A stretch of 64,000 nt of DNA from Chrysophaeum taylorii (taxonomy: Eukaryota; Sar; Pelagophyceae; Pelagomonadales; Pelagomonadaceae): the NCBI GenBank assembly GCA_029834535.1, contig JAQMWT010000408.1:1-64000 (forward strand), written 5' to 3'. Shown in pieces: positions 23,401 to 36,533 of this stretch (positions are counted from its first letter, which is position 1; each line of letters begins with the position of its first letter). A program made the translations under genes and the position numbers. Below the pieces are notes generated by a model. It searched no databases. It had not been told where the DNA came from and saw nothing but the letters and a program-made list of their open reading frames with translations.

Positions 23401-26400
23401 ACTTTGGGCGCCCTCCCTACGTGCGCGTGGTCTGGTGCAATCTCGAGGTCGGTCGGACGAGCCATGGCGAGATCGACAGCACGGGCCAGCCGTTCTGGAA
23501 ACGTGGCACTGAGTCATTTCTACTCCCAATGCCGCAGTACAAGTCACCCGCGATACTCGGACGCGACGGCGATGCGGACGATCAGCGACCACCCCCAATG
23601 ATTTCGGGCGAGGCAAATGACGTCGAACTACGACTTGAAGTCTGGACGACAAGACCCGCACCGTTTGGACCGATTTGTCACGGTCAGGTCCTTCTTGAAG
23701 GGTCGGACTTGCTTCGTCAGTGTTACAAGCTCGAAAACGACGAGCGTGCCAAGCGACCGATGGCATTCAAGCTCATGTCGCATCTTCGTAAAAACGAGGA
23801 GCCAACCAAACGAGGCGGCCTTGTGTCGCATGGCATGGACAAGCTGGGCTTGGACGCGGGCAGGCTTTTTGGAAAGGCACGTTCGCGTCCAGTCGAGGGT
23901 TCGCTGAAAATCATGGTTTTTCTATTGTACCCCCGCAATCTCGAAGCGGAGCGTGTCGCTACTGAGGCGGCTGCGTTGAAACAGTCTGAACAAGACCAAA
24001 GACGCCGCGAGTCGTCCTTGGTCGCAAAACAACTCGTCCAAGGCCCGATCGAGGCGGAAACCTCCAGCGTGATGACAAGAATAGAACACGGCTCGGCACA
24101 GGAACGACGTACCGCAATCATGAGATTCGCAGAGCTTGCGCTCTCGGGAAAAGATGACGTAGCCGACGTGCTCGTCGCCCGTGGCGCTGCGCCTCTTATC
24201 TCTGCCCTTCTCGCGCAGAGGAGCACGCCTGCAGACCGACGCGACGGGGCGGCCGCGTGTCGTGGAATCCTTCGCGACGGAAACGAAACTACGCGCCAGA
24301 CTCTGCTTGAAGCAGGTGTTTTGCCAGCTTTGTCGAAACTTATCCGATCTCGAGACCATAATCTCTCGGACGCCTCGCACGAGGCATTAGCAGCACTTGC
24401 CGAACTCGCCGACCGTGGCAATACGAGGCACGAGATGCAAGTACTTCGAGAATGTATGACTCGATTTGCTCAAAATAATCACGATACTGATGAGAACGAA
24501 GAAGATGACCTCGTTGATCGGGCCTACTCGAAACGCATTGTCGAGCTCCTTCGAATTGGCGGCGGCGGCGGCGACTGCGGCGAGGAGACCGATGACGAGG
24601 ACGACGTCGTCGAACACGTCCCAAAAGCTGTCGTCGAGGAAATCCTAAGAACGTGCGGTTGGACTGACTTCCTCGACGTACTTTCTCATGGAGCAAGCCG
24701 AACGAAGCTAGAAGCGGCCCGCATCCTCGCGGCGATAGCGGGCACTGACGTTGGCGCGAGCGAACTGAGCGCGGAGACGGTGTCGTCCAAAGATATCGAC
24801 GTTTCCAAGGCCGAATCAAACTCCAACCCGATCCAGGCGCTGCTGAGGGTGATTAACTCAGGCCCGAACAATTCATCCCGCGTGAAAGCAGACTGCCTGC
24901 GAGCACTCACAAGAATAGTTGTACACCCCGACGACGAGATTTTTAAAGCACGTCAGGAGCAATTAGTGCGAGCAGGGACGTTCAAAATCCTAGGTGAGCG
25001 GTACCAGATATCGCCTTTTTGCTAGTGACAGGATCGATCACCTGTGTGTTCGCAGACAATCTCGAGCACGACCGATCGGCCTCCACGGAAACAAAAACCT
25101 GGGGGCGCGTTGTGCGCGGGTGTCTGGACTCGCGAGCACGTCGCACCCAACAAGGTGGCAACGGGGAAGCTGCAGAGGCTTTGTTGATAGAAGCAGATGA
25201 TGCTTGGATTGACAAGGAAGAAGAGGAGACTGACGACGAAGATGGCAAGGACACCAAGTCAGTTTACAAACTACAGATCCTATATGCGACAGATCTGGTT
25301 GGGGCGGACGTCGATCTGATGCAAAGATCCGGTCCGCAAACATCGGATCCTTTTTGCATCATCCTCTTCGATGGAGTCGAAGTGGCACGGTCTGCTGTGA
25401 CTCCGCACTCGACGCATCCCCTATTCCGGACGTTGTCTAGCAACAAGAACACGGGGTTTTACATAGACGTGCCACACGATGTCCTCTTTGGAGAAAGAGC
25501 GCGCATTCAGACTCCAGAGTACGTCTTGCAGCTGTACGACTACGACAACGTGGGTGCCGGTGATTTTCTTGGCGAAGTTCGCCTCAAAGTCCAAGAACTG
25601 CATGATGCGATTCACCGCCGCGTGGCAAAGCCACTGCAGCCAATGATTGGCGGCACGCGAGGACTTGGAGAAAACAAATTTGTTGGTGGTATGCTACATT
25701 ATGCTGGACACCTACTCCCGGCGGCGCCGCGGTTTGCGCTTCATGTCGTTGCAGCCAGGGACCTCGCTTCATCTACTGGCCAGGTGATCGACACGAGTGC
25801 TGGTACGCAAAGTGGCTTGCTTCGACGTCTCGGCGCGCGCGCGACGAGCGCAGTCAAGCAGAGTCTCGAGGCCGGGTTGAATCCGTTCGCGATATGCTAC
25901 GTACGAGCCTCCAGCGTCCGATAACACTGTATTTTTTGTCTTCCGTCATGCTCTCCTCAAGCATCTATCTTTTGCGTGCAATAGTGGAACGACAAAGAGA
26001 TCGGCCGAACTGATGTACAAAGCCGAACTGCGAATCCCCGATGGGATGGCAACCCGCACAACATTTTTGTACTCCCGCTTGAAGAAAGAAACGAAGATCA
26101 GCGCCTGCGTCATTGGCGGAGAAGGTACAACCCAACGCTGCGAATTGAGATCTACGACATGATTTTAAACGCGGACAACCAGCCTACGAAGGGCCAACTG
26201 TGAGTTTCCCATGTTGTCGCGTAGTGCTCGAGGAGTGTTGCTGTTTATAATTGTCCATCTTCCACCTAGGCTTGGTCAAGCTATGCTCCGCGGACCCGAA
26301 GAGCTTACACCCACGTCGCTGCACGACGTGAGTGACCACGTGGTGGTTCGGCTGGGCGAAAAGACAACCAGTCTTGAACGAATCTCCGGGCCGACATCGT

Positions 26401-29400
26401 CCCCAATCGAGGGCGGTACGCTGGCCATCCGCCTCGTTCTGCACGACGCTGTGCCGTGTATAGACAGATGGCTGCTCGGGGGGGTCGAGCGCAAGTTTCC
26501 GCCACCGCACGCCCTTGTTGTGAATATACTCGGTGCTCTCGACTTGTCGCGAGGCAGCGCTTACGTGCGCATCTGGTTCAATGGGCGTCAGCTCAGACGG
26601 TGCACAGCGTTGGCCGGCGAAACAGAATATGACCCGTTGTGGGAGGACAACGGGCGTTTGCGAGTTGGCGAACGGTTTGTCCTACCATTGGGTGTGTGGA
26701 GCTTAACCCCTTTCCAAATGAGATGATATTAACGACGCCGTTTTGTTTGGCACGCAGGTCAGCGACGCGAGACGAACCATGATCAACTTCTCCTCGAAGT
26801 CTGGAGCCCGAGAAAGCGTGGACAAATGATCTTCGGTTCTGGTGGTGGCGGCGGCAAGGATGAGTTCCTCGGAGAATGTCGTTTAGGCGGCAATCTGTTG
26901 CGCGATCCTCCAACCCATCGTCTCGACATTCCTTTGGAGGCTCGATGCGGCCGATCCCTCGCGATGCAGCCTCACGTCGGGGGGCTGTTGTCCATCCAGC
27001 TGGTGGCCCGAAAGGCTGCCTGGCATCCAGATGACGATGCTACATTGACAAAACAGGCCTGGAGGCGGTTTGTCGCTAGAGAACGTCGAAGTAGAAGGGA
27101 GGAACTTGCGCGACAGCTCGCAGCGTCAAATGGCTTCGACTCACGAACGCGGGTTCTGCTGTGCATCGTCGGAGCGCGCGGCTTGGCACGATCTGACATA
27201 AGACCCTGGATTGAGGTATTTCACAACAGGCGTCGGGTTGGATTAATTCAAGCGGCTGTCGAAATCAACCCGACCGACAACAACTCCACATCATGGAACT
27301 CGTGCCTTGATCTTCCAACTGAGTTTTCGAGCGCGAGCGCGCCCGACGACAAGTGGCCGGAGCTTCGATTCAAGCTCTGGAAACATGCTGCAGGAGGCGG
27401 TTCCAGGGTCGGGTTCCTTGGCAGCACGATTCTCTGGGGTCGTCAATCAGCTATTCCTAGACCGCCGCTGAGGAACAGTGTTCCGCCGACAGGGTACGAA
27501 GAGTGCCTGCCTCTCGGCAGGCGGAAACACGTCGCGGCGGATGCCCAAGCCGCAGTCTCCGGACATCTCACCATCACAGTCTGTAGCATCACGGAGCGGC
27601 GTTTTGCCGACGAGGCGAGCAAGTGGGGTATCGACGGATTACCAGTTGACGGGCTCGTTGTGCAGATCATGGGCACGCGCGATGGCTCGGACAAGTCTGA
27701 AGCGTGTGCCAGTATCCAATTGGACGACCACGGAGTAAGCACATCAGAATTTCGTGGCGCTGACGACATGCACCGGCGTGACTGGAAAGACGCGGACTTC
27801 ATTCTGCCTCTAAAGCACCACGACTTGTCCCGGTTGCATGTTTTGGTCTGCAAGCAACGACGGCAACAGAAGTCCGGAGAGACACCACCAGAGACACGTC
27901 CAATCACCCAGCAAACGGTAACAAAGCTGCACGAGAAGGATGATGATCTCGGTCATGCTGAGATCGTGATTCCGAAAAGGGAAATCCCGCCATACGCAAC
28001 GAAGCACATGCTCCAGCCGGCGAACGTGGATGTGACTTGCGCTTCGAACGAAGATGCCCTTCAAGAAGAAGACGTTGGCGACGACGACGACGACGACGAC
28101 GTCAAGTATGAGGAGGAGGACGACGAGGCTGGTGAAACACAAGATACGACAGTCGTCGACAAGAGCCAAAACATGCATAGACGCCGCCTAACCAACTCGA
28201 TCCGAAACCCTCACGACGCCGTTTCCGTCTCACCGAAACGAAAGATTCAAAATTGGAAGACTCTCAAAAAGCCGAAGCGCGAGCTCGGTGTTCTACTTTT
28301 TCGCGCATGCATACAACGTGTGCTTAAGCCTCCGATTGGGTCTCCACCTGCAAGGAGCCAAAGTCGGGCGCGACTTCGGATCTCGATTTATGGTGTCAGC
28401 GGAACAAGGAGCCTCGATAGCGAATCCACGCGCGAGGACGAGAAAAAATTTGGCTGTGTCGTTCGTTACTTGACTGAGCACGATGAAGACGTGAGCCTGC
28501 TATGCTTGGGCGAACCACCGAGTTCGGAATTCACGTTGCCCGCGCTTGAAAAAAGTGCCAACGAAAAGGGCGGTTTTCGTGATGTTCAGGAGGTCTTAGT
28601 CAACCTGCCGGAGGACTGGGACAAGGATTGGAAGCATGGAAGGGGCAGACTGATGATCCAAGTCCATCGTGATAAGGAGATGTTTGGATTCTGCCTCGTG
28701 AGCCCGACTGTCCTGGCAAGACTCCCGCGACATTCTTACCGTGCCTCGTGCTCGGAAATGGAACTCAAGGGCCGTCATTTCCCAACCAAGGATCCCAGAT
28801 ACTCCCTCTATGCGCCACGCCTTTTGCACCCGTGCGACACAAACCAGACGCGTTTGCTCCCATCGCGGATCCTGAACTGTCGACTTCACTTCCACCTCGC
28901 GTTGGAGGAGATTGAAATGGCAGGCGGCTCTCCAGGCGCCTTGAAAGTCGGCACGCGCCTGCTGCCACGCATGCCGCCAGACGGCTTTGTCTCGCGACTT
29001 CGGCTGCTCATTCTGGGTGCGACAGAGCTCGCGGGCAGTTGTGATTTCGACCCCGAGATGAACGTCGTGGTCGAATGGAGCGGCGCGAGAATTGGCTCAT
29101 TTTGTTTAGCATCTGATGGCACGGCTTTGCTTGCTCATCAGCTTTTCCTCTTGCCCTTTTGTGAAGGGTCCAGAGATACTCCGCGAGATGCAGACAAATT
29201 AGTACTGAGAGTCACACCTCCTTGCCGGGCTGCATCACAGATGCCCGACGCGTCACCGGCAGTGGCTTCGATTGGACTTGGCTGGCAAGAGTTGAGACGT
29301 CTGCGCTCGGTGCGCACGGATTATCAAGTCGCGCCACCTGGAGCCCGAATCTTGACGGATGTGCTGGAAACACCGGCGGTGGAACTGGAAATGCTCCGAG

Positions 29401-32400
29401 GGAATCTAGTGTCTGCAATGCCCCCCAGCGGGACCTTCGCAAGCACAATGAGCGCACCGACCGCCGGGCTCTCGCTCGCTGTCCATCTCGTAATCGAAGA
29501 GTCACCGGCCATCAACATTCACGCTCTCACTGTCCAAACCTGTGTCACATCGGCCCTAGCAGATACTCACTGTTCGGGAGCGAAGAAGGTGCCTTGCACT
29601 TCTTCGACTCCACCTTCTTGGGCCAACGAACATCTCTCCGGTGGCACTCGCATTCTGGGTGGCGCCTTAGATAGGTGGCCCTTTGTTGTTTTGATGCTCG
29701 GAGGCAAGAAGAGTGTTGGGCGCGTCGGTCATTACGAAGACCCGAGGCGCGGTGCAAATCCTTATGCCGATCGAAATCATCGCAAAGCGCGACTTCAAGT
29801 GCCCCTTTCGACAGCAAAGAAGACATCTAGTCTTCTAATTTTCCCGCAACATGGCGAAGCTTGCGGGCTCGAGGTTGAAGTCTGGGATGCCGGCGAACCA
29901 ACGTCGGTCGAGGTAAAATCTGTTTTACGAATACAATCGCGATTCAGGTTGTCGCTGGCACAAAATTATCTCGCTTGGCTCCGAAGGCACAGCGAGCTCT
30001 GTCGAATGCACACTAATGCACTGAAACGCGTTCAGCGATGCGTGAGGTCGAGATTGGCTCGTCGGGCGGCAGTCACCGAGATCCACACTACGAGACAGTT
30101 AAGCTTGTGTATCCTTGCCGCAAAACGGATCCAACGACTTTGGTGATTACCAGCGAAACTGATGTGTTGTTTCGTATCTTGTTTGTGGAAGAACTCCACG
30201 ATAGTGTTTTAACGACACGCTATTTTGAACTCAGGCGCGGAGTCGGCGGGCGACGAAATTACCTCGAAATTCAACAGCTGCAAATGGAAGCAGCGGGTCG
30301 CGCGATGCAGGAGATTCGATTTCGAGATGAGCAAAAGAAGCGCGAAGACGGTATAGTGGTAAAAATCTTTGGTTGTGACAATCTCGCGCGAGCGAATGGC
30401 TTCGCTGGCAAGAGCGATCCGTACGTCGTAGCTCGATTCAACGGAACCGAGGTCGGCCGGACTCCAACACGTCACAGGACGCTTCAACCCCGATGGGATG
30501 ATTGTGAATATGTTCTCTACCCGTTGGGCCGGCCGGAAGAAGGCAACCAAGAGGGCAACGAAGGAGTCGTTGCGCTGATCACTGAAGCGGATTCAGAGAA
30601 CATCGTCGACGGCGACGACTATGCACCTTCAGAAAGCGAAAATTGTTATTATGAAGACCCCCTCCAGGAAATGCTGTGGTTGACAATTATTGTGCAGTTG
30701 CACAACTCATCGCACCTACAGCGAGTTTGCAGCGCCGCATCCGAGATCGGTGTCACTCCAGACACCGTTTTGCTCGCGGCTCGAGTAGGCACAGAGGCTG
30801 TTCATGCGCGAGTGGCTATCCACTCCTGGTCTTCTGGCATGCACGAGGCTACGTCGGACGGAAATATAGGAGAGGTGTGCATCTTCGCTCTCTGCGTTTC
30901 AAGCGCTACAGCTTCGACAACCAGCGACGGTGCTACCGCAAACGACGACGACGACGACGATTTGGAAAGTCAGCTAGAAGTGTTGAGGCAGGCTGAGCTT
31001 GAGCTAGAAGTATGGACAGACGATGGTCAAAGTCTCACATGTGTTCTGAGTGGCTCTACCTCCATGACCACGCTGCGTCTTCAGTCAACATTCTCCGGGA
31101 TGGTAGTCTCAATGTGCCCCGACGGTGTTTTCTCGAGAACCGCCGTTTCCAGTGCTTTGCTCCCGGATGATGCTTTCACTGCGGATGAGGTCAAAGCGAG
31201 CGTTAAGATCGGCGCGTACGTTGCAGCCGGTGCCTCTGCTGCTACAACTGCAGCCGCAGCGGCAGAAAAACTTGTTGAATGGACGAACACGGCGGAAGAT
31301 CCAGAGCAACGATCCGTACCACCTCGTCCGCAGCCCGCATTTCTCTTACACTTGGCAAGATTCGAGATAAAGCCCGCTGAACATGGACTTGGTCGTCACC
31401 ACGTTGTCGACCCGTACATACGAATGAAGTTTGGCGCCAAGAAATGCCGGACCGCCACACAAGAAAACGGTGGCCTTAGAGCGAAATGGCTCGACGAAGT
31501 TCTTATCATCCCTGCTCGACACAGCATCGACATGTACGCATCAGGTATTACGATCGAGCTCGTAGATGACCGTGCACCCGAGGCAGACGAGGTGATAGCA
31601 CAGGGGTCGGTTCCGCTTGATCAATCAGCAGTTGGGCAATGGCGACGACACTCCTGCACCCTTCGTGGTGACGGCATAGCTGGCACCACCGAAGTGGTTG
31701 CCTCGTGGAATCTTCTGATCATCGAACCTGGGAAACAGGTGCCACATCAACCATCGAGCAGAAAAACTCGATGTATCGATCCCGACAATCGAAGCGGTGA
31801 TGCCGAAGCGGATAACGATTCGACTGCGGGGAGCTCGCGGGAGCATCATGGCGGCCAGAGTCATCGCGGCTTCGAGTTTAAGCTGTACAAGATTCACGCC
31901 GTGGACTTGCCCCAAACAGAATACTGGGGTACTTCGTGCGGAAACAAGCAGGATCCTTATTGCGTTGTCCAGCTCTTTGGAAGGTCGGCGTCCACGACGG
32001 TAAAAGATGGTGCGGGCGTGGCTTGTGAGTGGGAGGATGAATGTCTGGAGCTTCTGATTGACGACACACAAGGACGAGCCATTCTCGATGCGAACAAAAG
32101 AGCTGAATCGCCCAAGAGAGAGGCGAATGAGTCAGCGACTGCCACAACAACAGAGGAGAAGGCCGAGTTGGTCGTCAAAGTATGGAACGACAACGCGCCC
32201 GCCAAGGACGTGCTGATTGGCGAGGCGCGCGTGTCAATCGAAGAGTGCTTGAGGCACGTTGGGGAAGAGATGAGCTTTAAAATCGCACTCGCAAGACCAG
32301 GAAGAAAGGGCCATCATGGGGTCTTAGGTTTCAAAGCGGTAGGTGACTTTGCGCGCGATTACTTCCAAGACGCAAACGACGACGACGACGACGACGACGA

Positions 32401-35400
32401 GGCTGCTAAAAAAGAACGTGCGGAGCCAAACGAGCTGCGCGTCGCGTTGATCCAAGCCCGCAATTTGAAGGCCATGGACCGAAATCTTCGTGGAAAACTT
32501 ACGAGTTCCGATCCCCTCGTCACGATGAGTTGCGTAGGCGAACGCAAGTCGTCGACCGTGAAGAAGAAGAGTCTATATCCGGTTTGGAACGAGGTGTTCA
32601 GCTTTCGAGTGCGGCCGCAAGATCAACGTGGCGAGCCTCTCGTGCTCGAGATCGTCGTCGACGACTGGGACGAGGTGTCTTCGAATGACTTCATGGGTCG
32701 GATCGTGATACCGTTGGACGCCAAACACTTTGGCGCTCCCAAGCGCCAGTGGTACTCGTTGCAAGGAAGAAGGCAAGAATCATCCTCGCCTCCTAAATCA
32801 TCCAAAACGACGCCATTCGGCGAAGTGGAGCTGGCCATACACTGGAGATACAGCTCAGACCACGATTACTACGAGAGCGTGACAGAATCAGACGAGCAGC
32901 TCGGGCTTCCACCGAATGAACTGCTCGTCGCAGTGATTCGGGGCCGAGATCTTGCGGCCGTCGACCGCGGACTGTTCGGACCCGCGACTTCAGACCCCTT
33001 CGTCAAGCTCGAGATCGACGGCGAAGAGTGCCAAACTCGAGTCAAGCAGCGGACTCTCGAGCCAGCGTGGCACGAAAAGTTCCGATTGCCGGCAGCGGAC
33101 GCAGAGGATGCCTGCCTCCAGATCACTGTCCTCGACTGGGATGTCGCTAGTAGCGCCGACTTTATGGGCAAAGCCCAAGTGCCGCTGGTGTTGCTGCGAG
33201 ATCGAAAGGTTCGCCGACGCTGGATCGCGCTCGAGGGCGAGAACGGGTCGCTTGGAAGTTGGGGCGAGGTCGAGGTAGCGATGCGGTGGATACACAACTC
33301 TGATCTTGGGCTTTGGGACGACGCCGTCGGTCGCGACGGAGATGGTTTTCCGGGCATGCCACCGAACTGCCTGCGTGTTTCCGTGGTTCGTGCTATGGAC
33401 TTGCCCCCGATGGACTTTGGTGGCACGAGCGATCCTTTCGTGCGCCTCTCGGTATTGTCGGACGCCGAGTGCGACGAAGAAGACCCACGAAGGCGACCCG
33501 GAGAACGGCGCCCGTCGACAGGCAACAGTCGACCGAGCACGGCCGCGGTGGAAGCCGTACTCGACGAGAGCGACGTCCACGTCGTCTCGCACGCTTCGTC
33601 GGACGTCAAGCTCAGGACGCTGAACCCCCGCTGGTACCAGTCGTTCAAGCTGCAATGCGAGGCCCCCGAAGACGACGGAAATGATCTTGCTCCCCTTTGT
33701 CCTAAACTACTCTTCGAGGTGTTCGACGAGGATGAAGGGGGGCCGCCTGACTTCATAGGTCACGCGACGGTTGAGCTCGTCGACCATCTCGATCGCGCGC
33801 GCCGCAGGTTCTGGCTTCACCTCCAAGCTCGCGAGGGACACTTGCTACACGCGTCTGCCCGGGGCCGCCTCGAGGTTGTTGTGCAATGGGTATTTGATCC
33901 ATCGTTCGAGCCCGATGTCGTCGTGCACGTAGCCCGATTAAGAGTTCTCAACGTCGCGCGAGCGTGCGGGAGTCTAAGTGGGCTCTTTGCGAGAATCGCC
34001 ATCGGAGGTTTCCGGGCAGCTCGGTCGTCAACAAAAGCGATCTTCAAACAACAGCGTGATGTCTCGTGGGACGACGATACTGATCTCGTGCTGTGTGCGA
34101 CGCGACGGGCGCTAGGCGAGAACCGCGTTGAGTTCGAGCTCTGGGGAACAGCACACGGGGCGCGCGCCAAGAGGACACTCGTCGGTCGGGCAAGGGTGCG
34201 ATGCCCTCGCAGCTTGCTGGAAGGCAACGATATTGGGATTCCTATCACGTTGCGAGCGAAAATTGACGTTGAGCGCAGTGGTGGCATATCAATCCCTCCG
34301 GTCGTCGAGGCATCGTTCTCGTTGTGTCCATGGACGCCAGAAGTCGCTCAAGCTCTGCGGCGGCGCAAGGTGCCCGAGCTCATTCTGGATGTCTTTGACG
34401 ATGACGACGCGGGACCCGGAGTCTTTTTGGGTCGGGCCGTCCTGCGTGGCGCTCAACTCGCGGCGGTGAGTACCGTCGGCCGATCGGGAGGCTGCAAGAG
34501 TGAACCGCGACCCATGAATCTCACGCTGCATCCCAGATCAGCACAGGAAGCGAAGAGCGCCAAGATCAAAGTTCGAGGCACAGTGACAGTAAGCTTACAT
34601 GCAGGCAGAGATATCAGCTTTTTGCGTACCGACGTCCGCCGCGCCAATGCCCGAGCAGCGGCAACGGCCGCTGCGGCCGAGATTCGAGAGAGTGCTGTTA
34701 CAATTGCCAAGGAATCCATCGAGGCGATCATCGACGCAGCATGGCGGCTCATGTACCAAGGGCGGCATCTTACTCTACACGTTATTGGAGCCAAGGCGCT
34801 GCGGGCGCCGAGAAGAGAGAAACGGAAGGCGAAGCGCGACGCTCGAAACGCGCTCGGCGGGTTGTTGTTTTCGCGCGACGGAGGCAACGATGAGGAGGTC
34901 ATGCCGAATGCGTACTTTGTGGTGCTGTGGAATGGAATCGAAGTTGGGCGGTCACCCGTGTGCCAGAGCGCCCGCGACCCCTCTTGGGTAGTACGGATCG
35001 CGCTTCATCCTTTCGCCGAGGCGGCGTCGGACAACGCTTCGACTTCATCCACCTCGTCGGACAACAAAGAAGCATTGCTGATCATCGATGTCTACGACGA
35101 CGAAGCGCTTCAAGGAGGAGGAGGAGGAGGAGGAAGCACACGTCCCCCGAAGAACGGCGTCGTCGTCGAGGGGGCTTTTCTCGGGCGACTGTCGCTGTCT
35201 TGTCTCGAGCTGCTACAACTCCGGCGCTCGACGGCAGCCCGAGTCTGGACGGCAACCGCCACGCACACTCGCGCTACCTTCGATCAACTGTTACCGACTG
35301 CGTGCACGCAATTTCGGCTTTGTCGATCTCGCACCTCGGGGGCGGCGAGCGACCCACGACAAGACGACGACACTGGCGAACGAGACGACGACGCGGACGG

Positions 35401-36304
35401 CAGCGACGCCCCCCCTCGCGTTTTGCTGTACGTGAGCAACATCGCCGTCGCTGAGTTGCCCGACTTGCGGTTCCCCGTTCTAGGAGGAAGAATCCACCCG
35501 TATGTTCGCGTCAAGCTCTGGAACGTCGAAGCCCGGTCGTCGACGGCCAAGGGGGGCGGTACGACTACGACGTGGAAACGCGAGCGACTTTCGCTGCTCG
35601 TCGACGAAGGTCTGCTGAGTGAAGAGCCGTTGCTCGTTCAAGTATGGATGAAGCGGACGCCGCCTCTGGTCGACCGCTTGCTTGGCGAAGCGCGCACGCG
35701 GCTCGACGAGCTCGTTGCTTCGGGGGGAAAAGCCGTGCCCGCGACGCTCGAGCTCGGGAGGTCCGGCCATCGACAGCAAGGCGTCGTGTCGTGCTCTCTG
35801 AGTTATCAGCAGGCCGACGATGCTAAGGAGGCAACCGATCACGCGGGAGCTCCCGAGGACAAGACCGACACCGCCAAGCAGGTCGCCGGCGCGCTGACGG
35901 TGGGCCTCCTGGTGAACCGCGATGCCGAAGCCGCGCGCGAGGTCGCGGCGCGAGCGCGGCGCGACAACGAAGCGCGGCGGATCGCAGCGCTCGCGCTCCA
36001 CGAGGAGCAAAAAATGCGGGCAGCGCGGGAAAGGCTCAGAGCCGAGGCCGAGCTGGCGCTGATGGCGGCGGAAGATTTTGCCTTCACGGCGTACTACTAC
36101 GGCGAAGGCAGCGGCCGGGATGACGACGAGAGAGCGCTCGTCTTGCTACAACAGGGCTATGATGATGATGACGCGGATTATTATGCCACGGCGGGTGCGT
36201 GGTGCGGTGTAGATGACGCCAGTGGGCTGCCGTGGCGGACGGACGAGGACGGGTACCGACGTTTCTTCCTCGGCTTCCCGCGGACGGACGGAGGTGCGCG
36301 GTAA
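11400..36304 (+). CDS. Giant multi-C2 / IQ / PDZ-like / armadillo scaffold, 8,103 aa
   Basis: Ten exons: 11400-15065, 15120-18480, 18540-18558, 18616-20525, 20575-24993, 25056-25900, 25985-26199, 26270-26691, 26758-30142, 30235-36304. All nine introns are GT-AG (49-92 bp), and the exons sum to 24,312 nt in one frame. Each junction falls inside a recognisable C2 or IQ motif. Residues 15-490 hold several IQ (calmodulin-binding) motifs and two CxxC...CxxC zinc-type modules (C165/168/185/188 and C247/250/266/269). About 30 C2 domains follow. Many have the SDPFV and D-W-D acidic loops that bind calcium in this family, while others are degenerate. Residues about 3230-3350 are coiled coil, 3355-3885 hold four PDZ-like modules, and 4147-4457 an armadillo block. 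A second IQ block spans exons 9 and 10. The C-terminus is charged and helical. I infer a calcium-dependent membrane scaffold. Further in-frame introns are possible. Confidence 0.8.
18540..18558 (+). other. 19-nt microexon of the giant gene
   Basis: It is flanked by introns 18481-18539 (gtgcgt...aacag) and 18559-18615 (gtgagt...cgcag). With one base from the left and one from the right it encodes GAVQIAM, the beta-strand that precedes RWCHNP. This matches the GEVEIAVRWIHNP and GEVEVAMRWIHN strands in other C2 units of the same protein. Skipping it would shift the frame. Confidence 0.8.
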
Positions 36305-36533
36305 CAATAGTAGGTCTGGTCTTAATAACCGCAAAAAGACGGCGTGCGTGTTGTGCATGACTACGATACATAGTCTCCGTATTATAGCACAATAACAACG
36401 AAACGCCGCAAAACGCCGCAAAAAAAACAACAAATTAGTAACCTAGAGGAGGTGCTGGTGGTTCGCGGCAGGGTAGGAGTGAGTATAAGGTTTGTCGGCG
36501 CGATGTGGATGAATGGATGATGCGGGTCCGATG
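36305..36533. other. Short convergent intergenic region
   Basis: It lies between the tail-to-tail stops of the giant gene and the kinase gene. No further signal is recognised apart from short A-rich runs near 36420. Confidence 0.5.
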
